This document shows, one piece after another, positions 59,345 to 64,000 of a stretch of DNA of 64,000 nucleotides; the stretch's first letter is position 1; each line of letters begins with the position of its first letter. The position numbers were made by a program, and so were the translations under genes. The stretch comes from Rhizobiaceae bacterium (lineage in GTDB: Bacteria; Pseudomonadota; Alphaproteobacteria; Rhizobiales; Rhizobiaceae), in contig JAMLJA010000010.1 of the NCBI GenBank assembly GCA_023953905.1, positions 62,001 through 126,000 of the forward strand. The letters run 5' to 3'. The notes under the pieces were generated by a model. The model was not told the origin of the DNA, made no database searches, and saw only the letters and a program-made list of their open reading frames with translations.

Positions 59345-60856
59345 TCAATGTACCGCCGCATACATGATCTGTTGTTCAGTCGCTGTTTCCGGAGAAAACT
59401 CCTCGACAATCTTGCCCGCTCGCGACACCAACACCCTGTCCGACATCGCCATGACCTCCGGCAGGTAGGACGAGATCAGGATCACGGCATACCCTTCGTC
59501 GGCCAATGCGTTGATCGCCTTGTGAATTTCGGCGATTGCCCCAACATCTACCCCGCGCGTCGGCTCGTCGAGGATGACGATGCGCGGATTCAGCTGGAGC
59601 GAGCGGGCGATGACGACCTTCTGCTGGTTGCCGCCCGACAACTCGACCACACGCGCCCCCTCGTCGATCGTCTTGATGTCGAGCTTGCGCTTCCAGTGAT
59701 GAAACAACGAAACCAGACGCGAGGAAGGCAGGGCCCAGAACCGGGCACTGCGCGCCATCGCTGCCACTCCCAGATTGTCGGCAATGGACATGGTTTCGAA
59801 GAAGCCGTCATGCTTGCGGTCCTCGGTGACGTAGGCAATACCGTCGAACATGGCCTGTCTCGGCACACGATACCGGACGGGCCTTCCTTCCAGCATCACA
59901 TCGCCGCCATAGAAGAAGTCGCGCTTTGCCAAACCCGCGATGATCCTCGCGGTTTCCGTTCGCCCGGATCCGACGAGCCCGAACATGCCGGTCACCTGAC
60001 CCGCGTAAACCGTGAAAGATGTATTGCGCACGACCTTTCCCATGGACAGGTTGCGCACGCTCAGGACTTCCTTTTGGCGCGGACGCACCTTGCGGGGCGG
60101 CACGTCCTGAACATCGCCCGGTCGTGACCGGCCGACCATATCGGAGACGATACGCGCGCGATCGTACTCGGTCACCTGCCCGCTTGAGACGACCTGGCCA
60201 TCGCGCAGAACCGTTATCCGATCCGCGATCTGCAGTGCTTCTTCAAGCGCATGCGAAATGAACACGATTGCGACGCCGTCCCTTCTCAGCCGGGCCAAAA
60301 GGGCGAAGAAATGAGACTTTTCCTCGGGCGTAAGGGTCGCCGTCGGTTCGTCGAAGATGATGAGACGCGCCTTCTGGCGCACGGCGCGCGCGATCTCCAC
60401 CATCTGCTTGCGGGCGCTGCCGAGGCTTGAAACGAGCGCTTCCGGACTGACCTCGAAATTCAAGGAATTGAGGAATATCTGCGCCTCTATCTCGAGCTTG
60501 CGCTTGCGGTTGAACCAGGTTTCGTCACCGAGGAACAGGTTCTGTGCGACGGTCATCGACGGCACCAGGCTCGTTTCCTGATGGACCATCACGATACCGC
60601 TGCGCAAACCGTCAATGGGCGAGCGAAAGCTAACGGGCTTACCGTCGAGGAGGATCGCCCCCTCGGTGGGCTGCGTAACGCCGCTGATCAGCTTCGACAG
60701 CGTGGATTTGCCTGCACCGTTTTCGCCCAACAACGCGTGGCATTCGCCGGCTCGGAACTCCAAGTCCACATTGCGCACCGCGGCGGCCGAATGATAATAT
60801 TTCGAGATCCCCTGAAGCCGCAGCATCGGCTTCGCACCATTCGCCGGGCCGGTCAT
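59345..60856 (-). CDS. Sugar-type ABC transporter ATP-binding protein (RbsA/MglA-like, two ATPase domains)
   Basis: I place the start at the ATG at 60856, with GGGAGAGG upstream, for 503 aa; the frame is open to 61054 but overlaps the propeller gene. The N-terminal ATPase has Walker A GENGAGKST and signature-type SLGSARKQMVEIARAV. The second half has a degenerate Walker A (LVGSGRTE), LSGGNQQKVVIARSL and Walker B VILDEPTRGVDVG. It energises the permease half of the fusion protein at 61926. No binding protein or second permease is in the window. Confidence 0.9.
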   Translation of the reverse strand: MTGPANGAKPMLRLQGISKYYHSAAAVRNVDLEFRAGECHALLGENGAGKSTLSKLISGVTQPTEGAILLDGKPVSFRSPIDGLRSGIVMVHQETSLVPSMTVAQNLFLGDETWFNRKRKLEIEAQIFLNSLNFEVSPEALVSSLGSARKQMVEIARAVRQKARLIIFDEPTATLTPEEKSHFFALLARLRRDGVAIVFISHALEEALQIADRITVLRDGQVVSSGQVTEYDRARIVSDMVGRSRPGDVQDVPPRKVRPRQKEVLSVRNLSMGKVVRNTSFTVYAGQVTGMFGLVGSGRTETARIIAGLAKRDFFYGGDVMLEGRPVRYRVPRQAMFDGIAYVTEDRKHDGFFETMSIADNLGVAAMARSARFWALPSSRLVSLFHHWKRKLDIKTIDEGARVVELSGGNQQKVVIARSLQLNPRIVILDEPTRGVDVGAIAEIHKAINALADEGYAVILISSYLPEVMAMSDRVLVSRAGKIVEEFSPETATEQQIMYAAVH

Positions 60857-61929
60857 ATCCTCTCTCCCAGCTTTGAAAGTGGTAGCGACAAGATCTCCCC
60901 GGCACCGATACTGGTCGCCAGCAGCCTGTCGGCATCCCGCAACACGCTTCTTATTCCGTGCCGCGTGCCGTCGGCGCGTGAAAACAGGCTGTATTGCGCG
61001 GCCCAATCGTGGCTGAACCGGATCACCAGCCCGATCGACATGCTTGGCGCCCAAGGCTTGAGCGTTCCCAAGGAACGTTGAGCGCCCTGCTGCATCGGCT
61101 CGAGAAAGCTGCGCGCCCGCGTCAAGGATGGCGCAATCCAGTGCGCCGGGTCGATTTCGGACAACATGCGGTTGCGGTACTCATCCTCGCGAAGCACAAA
61201 CTCGACGAGCTGATTGCGGGGGGCCATGACCGCAAGCCAGGCACCCCCACCGTCAGCGGAAATCAGGCGCGCCGGATACCCCGGGAGATCGCTCGCCAGC
61301 GGTTTCGTACGCCCGCCCGGCAGAACCTCCACCAACCTATGACGCCACGCTTCCGCAACGACGACGGACCCGTTGGACAGCGACAGGACACCACATGGAT
61401 ATGCCAGCCCGTGCGAAAGCTTGGTCGCAGCGGCCGTTCGGGGATCCAGCCGCCAAAGCGATCCCTCTCGACGCTTCTCGAGCAGGTCGCGCGTCCACGC
61501 CCCAAGACCATGCTTCGAGGAGCCTATACAGGCAAGAATCGCACCCTCCCGATCAAAGGCAAGAGCGGTGATGTCCCCATCGAGGGTGCCGATCCGCGAC
61601 GTAGCGTCAGGTCGCAATCCGACCCGTAGCAGCGTTCCTCCTGAAAGAGCGACGACTCCGCTATCCCCGCCATCGCCAGCGGCGGCTGTGATTTCGGTGC
61701 CATGGTCCTCGACCAGCACCGCCTCACCGGGTCCGATGATCGCCATTCTCTTCGTGCCGCTTGTGAACTGGAGCTGGCCTCCGACCTTGAAAAGGTTGTC
61801 GGGGGCATCCACCCGAAGAAGCGCATCGCCCTCTTCAAGCGCATTGTTTGCGTCGTACGGACCGTCGAGCGGCGGAATTGCGGGGGATGCCCCGCCAATT
61901 CCACGCCAGCGCTGCCACCAGGTCGTCAT
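60853..61929 (-). CDS. Beta-propeller protein, SMP-30-like but with lost metal ligands
   Basis: The 358-aa protein has several blade-like segments. Two match the propeller half of the neighbouring fusion: AYPCGVLSLSNGSVVVAEAW and LPGYPARLISADGGGAWLAV. At the positions of the metal-binding Asn and Asp of the SMP-30 family are C179 and A220, so the metal site has been lost. No signal peptide is visible. It overlaps the ATPase gene (ATGA) and the fusion gene on either side, and may be a non-catalytic subunit or sensor. The exact family is uncertain. Confidence 0.65.
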   Translation of the reverse strand: MTTWWQRWRGIGGASPAIPPLDGPYDANNALEEGDALLRVDAPDNLFKVGGQLQFTSGTKRMAIIGPGEAVLVEDHGTEITAAAGDGGDSGVVALSGGTLLRVGLRPDATSRIGTLDGDITALAFDREGAILACIGSSKHGLGAWTRDLLEKRREGSLWRLDPRTAAATKLSHGLAYPCGVLSLSNGSVVVAEAWRHRLVEVLPGGRTKPLASDLPGYPARLISADGGGAWLAVMAPRNQLVEFVLREDEYRNRMLSEIDPAHWIAPSLTRARSFLEPMQQGAQRSLGTLKPWAPSMSIGLVIRFSHDWAAQYSLFSRADGTRHGIRSVLRDADRLLATSIGAGEILSLPLSKLGERI

Positions 61930-63986
61930 CGCGCGTCACCCCAATAGCTCCGGTATCCCGACCAATCCTGGCCGGCCTCGGGCAAGTCAATCATTCCGAT
62001 CCTGTTGTTGCGCAGGCCTCCGATGAACAGCCGTCCTTTGTGCTCGCGCATCGAGGTGACATGCGAATGCGCTTCGCCGGTGGGATCCCACAAGGATTGC
62101 AGCACCCTTCCCTCCGCGTCGAAGCGAATGAGGCACCCAGAATTCGTATTGGCAAAAAGGCAGTTGTCGGGCGCGACCCGCTTGATCATCCGTTCGCGAA
62201 CCTTGGGCATTTCCAGCATCAGGTCGAAAGCGGGTGAACGCATCCCGACCAGCGCGCACCAGAATGTACCGTCTGAGGCACGATTGATGTTGTCGGGATA
62301 GCCAGGCAGATTTTCGATGACGACCTCGATCTGCCCGATCTTGGGCCCATCATACCAGTATCGCAGAATCCGGCACGCCCAGGTCGAGGCTAGGAGCAGC
62401 GACTGGCCGTCATTGGTCATGCAAACGCCGTTGGGGAAGATCAGGTTGCGCGCGACGGTTCGCGTCGAGCCGTCCCGCGGATCGAAGCAGATGAGCCGGC
62501 CATTTCCGCGCATTTCAAGCGCCTCGTTGAGCCAGTCGCTCAGTTCATAGCGGACGGACGGATCGGTGAAGAAAATCCGGCCGTCCGGGGCAATGTCCAG
62601 ATCGTCGGCCATCTTGATTTTGGAGTCGTCGATTATCGAAAAGCGGCTGCGATTGGTTTCGTTGGTAAGACACGTGACCTCACCGTCACGGGTGGTACGG
62701 TAGAGGCCCATACCCGCCACACACGCAACGATGCTGCCGTCCCGGTCGATCGCCATGCCGAGCGGATGACCGCCGATGTGGGCAACGATCTCCTGTCGCG
62801 AATAATCAGGGGCAAGAAAGCGCACGATGTCGCCATGTCTGGTGCCGGTGTAAAGATGGTCGTCCTCATCAAGGATGACATCCTCTGGGCCCTCAAGCTG
62901 ACGCAAGCCGATCGCCGATACGCCGGCCAGTCCCTGATTCATGGCATAGGGCGTGGCAGCTCCAGGCTGGCTGTCGACGAGTGGCGGCATGACGAACCGC
63001 ACCGGCGCCACATAATTGCGCGCGAGAACCTTGTGGCGGTTCTTGGCCCAACGAATATCCAGTATGACCGCGACGATCAGGACGGCGCCGAGTACCATCG
63101 AGCTCCCGCCGCTTGCCAGCCCCATTCGAAGCATGCCGTTGGTGATGCAGATGACGGCGGTCATCCCGAGCAGGGCCTTGGCGATGGATCCGCGACCGCC
63201 CCCAAGGCTTATGCCGCCCAGCACGATCCCCGTGATGACGATCAGCTCCATGCCGACGCCGGTTGACGAGCCGGCAGTGTTAAGGCGCGCGGCAAAGAAG
63301 AAGGCGCCGATTGCCGTCAGCGCGCCACCCAGCATGAAGGTCGCGGCCACGGTCCTGCGAACATTGATGCCGGCATTGAATGCGGACCTGCGCGAGCCGC
63401 CGACCGCCTGAACATGCCATCCTCCCCTGAGCCGTGTGAGGTAGACATGGCAGCCAGCCGCGACGAGGAGCGCGGCCACAAATGAACTCGGCAGGCCCAG
63501 TATTTCCCCGTCGCCCATGAAGTCCCAAAGCGCGATGCCGTTCACCTGATAGTTCTGGAGGAGCGTGGCGGAATAGTTGAGCGCAAGGAGATCGAAAATC
63601 GACCGGAAGATGACGAGGGTGACGAGCGTCGTCAGGAAGGCGCGCAGGCGCCGGTAGCCGACCAGATACCCGTTGATTGCACCAAGGCCGATGCCAAACG
63701 CGATCGTCAGCGGAAAGGCCAGCGCCACGTGGAGCTGGAACTTGAAAACAAGCGCGAGTGCCACGAAGTTGCACAACGCAAATGCAGATCCGATGCTGAG
63801 ATCGATGCCGCCCGCAATCATGATGATTGCGACGCCCATGCCTACGAGCAGGTATTCTCCGAGGACGCGTGAAAGATCCGACAGGCTGGCCGCAGCGAAG
63901 AAACCCGGGGTCAGGATGAACAGCGCGACCGCCGTCACCCCGAGAAAGGCGGTGGGGATCAAAGTGTCGATCCAGTCCTTCGACAA
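61926..63986 (-). CDS. Fusion of ribose-type ABC permease with SMP-30/strictosidine-synthase-like beta-propeller
   Basis: The single 686-aa frame has two parts. Residues 1-320 are a BPD_transp_2 permease (GVAIIMIAGGIDLSIGSAFAL, GINVRRTVAATFMLGG, GIVLGGISLGGGRGSIAK). Residues 355-680 are a six-bladed-type propeller: LEGPEDVILDEDDHLYTG, FPNGVCMTNDGQSL with N519, and GYPDNINRASDGTFWCALVG with D565. These are the metal ligand positions of gluconolactonases. Termini of this permease class are normally cytosolic, so the propeller is expected inside. It starts with TTG at 63986, GGGAGAGG upstream, near the window edge. Frame continuity is complete with no stop between the halves. Confidence 0.87.
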   Translation of the reverse strand: MSKDWIDTLIPTAFLGVTAVALFILTPGFFAAASLSDLSRVLGEYLLVGMGVAIIMIAGGIDLSIGSAFALCNFVALALVFKFQLHVALAFPLTIAFGIGLGAINGYLVGYRRLRAFLTTLVTLVIFRSIFDLLALNYSATLLQNYQVNGIALWDFMGDGEILGLPSSFVAALLVAAGCHVYLTRLRGGWHVQAVGGSRRSAFNAGINVRRTVAATFMLGGALTAIGAFFFAARLNTAGSSTGVGMELIVITGIVLGGISLGGGRGSIAKALLGMTAVICITNGMLRMGLASGGSSMVLGAVLIVAVILDIRWAKNRHKVLARNYVAPVRFVMPPLVDSQPGAATPYAMNQGLAGVSAIGLRQLEGPEDVILDEDDHLYTGTRHGDIVRFLAPDYSRQEIVAHIGGHPLGMAIDRDGSIVACVAGMGLYRTTRDGEVTCLTNETNRSRFSIIDDSKIKMADDLDIAPDGRIFFTDPSVRYELSDWLNEALEMRGNGRLICFDPRDGSTRTVARNLIFPNGVCMTNDGQSLLLASTWACRILRYWYDGPKIGQIEVVIENLPGYPDNINRASDGTFWCALVGMRSPAFDLMLEMPKVRERMIKRVAPDNCLFANTNSGCLIRFDAEGRVLQSLWDPTGEAHSHVTSMREHKGRLFIGGLRNNRIGMIDLPEAGQDWSGYRSYWGDAR

Positions 63987-64000
63987 GACCTCTCCCAGCA

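Noticed and set aside
1-64000. CRISPR arrays, tRNA or rRNA genes, prophage or long tandem repeats
   Set aside because: I saw no regularly spaced repeats, no tRNA-like cloverleaf ends and no phage structural genes in either strand.

Overview
The window is high-GC, gene-dense DNA with many ABC importers and short operons that overlap by ATGA. This suggests an alphaproteobacterium, most likely a Hyphomicrobiales (Rhizobiales) species, and an accessory region, large plasmid or island. The lineage is an inference from gene content and from transposase and recombinase types; no rRNA, tRNA or core gene is present to anchor it. Nearly everything is catabolic: five import and degradation modules, each with its own regulator, separated by decayed mobile-element scars.

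Layout. (1) 0.1-7.0 kb: a CoA-ester operon (CoA-transferase-like, crotonase, acyl-CoA dehydrogenase, CitE-type lyase, hotdog thioesterase, MmgE/PrpD) with a convergent GntR regulator; it looks like breakdown of a short branched or dicarboxylic acid as CoA esters. (2) 7.3-18.5 kb: a truncated IS481 element, then an enolase-superfamily gene and an IclR regulator diverging from an eight-gene operon (epimerase-like protein, dimeric alpha/beta barrel protein, NMT1-type ABC importer, FAH hydrolase, GMC oxidoreductase, MFS). Two copies of TAACGNCGTTA lie at the two divergent starts. (3) 18.5-20.6 kb: a graveyard of frameshifted or truncated genes. (4) 20.8-32.6 kb: an Opp/Dpp-type importer, two IclR regulators, two M81 (MlrC-type) metallopeptidases and a class III PLP enzyme between them; three 17-bp palindromes mark its promoters. 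(5) 32.6-34.3 kb: an orphan TPP riboswitch cut off from any thiamine gene, a broken serine recombinase and a DUF1778/GNAT toxin-antitoxin pair. (6) 34.4-41.1 kb: an MFS exporter and a tripartite tricarboxylate (TctABC) importer diverging from a thiamine-diphosphate enzyme; then an IS110 remnant. (7) 42.0-55.2 kb: a sugar-acid/2-hydroxy-acid module (mandelate-racemase-type enzyme, Ldh-type and D-isomer 2-hydroxyacid dehydrogenases, IlvD/Edd dehydratase, RraA-type aldolase, LhgO oxidase, a dipeptide-type ABC importer whose binding protein is separate, and a GntR regulator). (8) 55.7-64.0 kb: a minus-strand operon of crotonase, two MaoC-like hotdogs, two NIPSNAP-like proteins, SDR, a ribose-type ABC ATPase, a stand-alone beta-propeller, and a permease fused to an SMP-30-type beta-propeller.

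The most unusual items are the permease-propeller fusion with its sister propeller that has lost the metal ligands, the paired M81 peptidases around a PLP enzyme, the orphan riboswitch, and several enzymes whose canonical catalytic residue is replaced (CoA-transferase E to G, epimerase K to C, crotonase without both glutamates, KxH instead of KxK in an enolase-superfamily protein).
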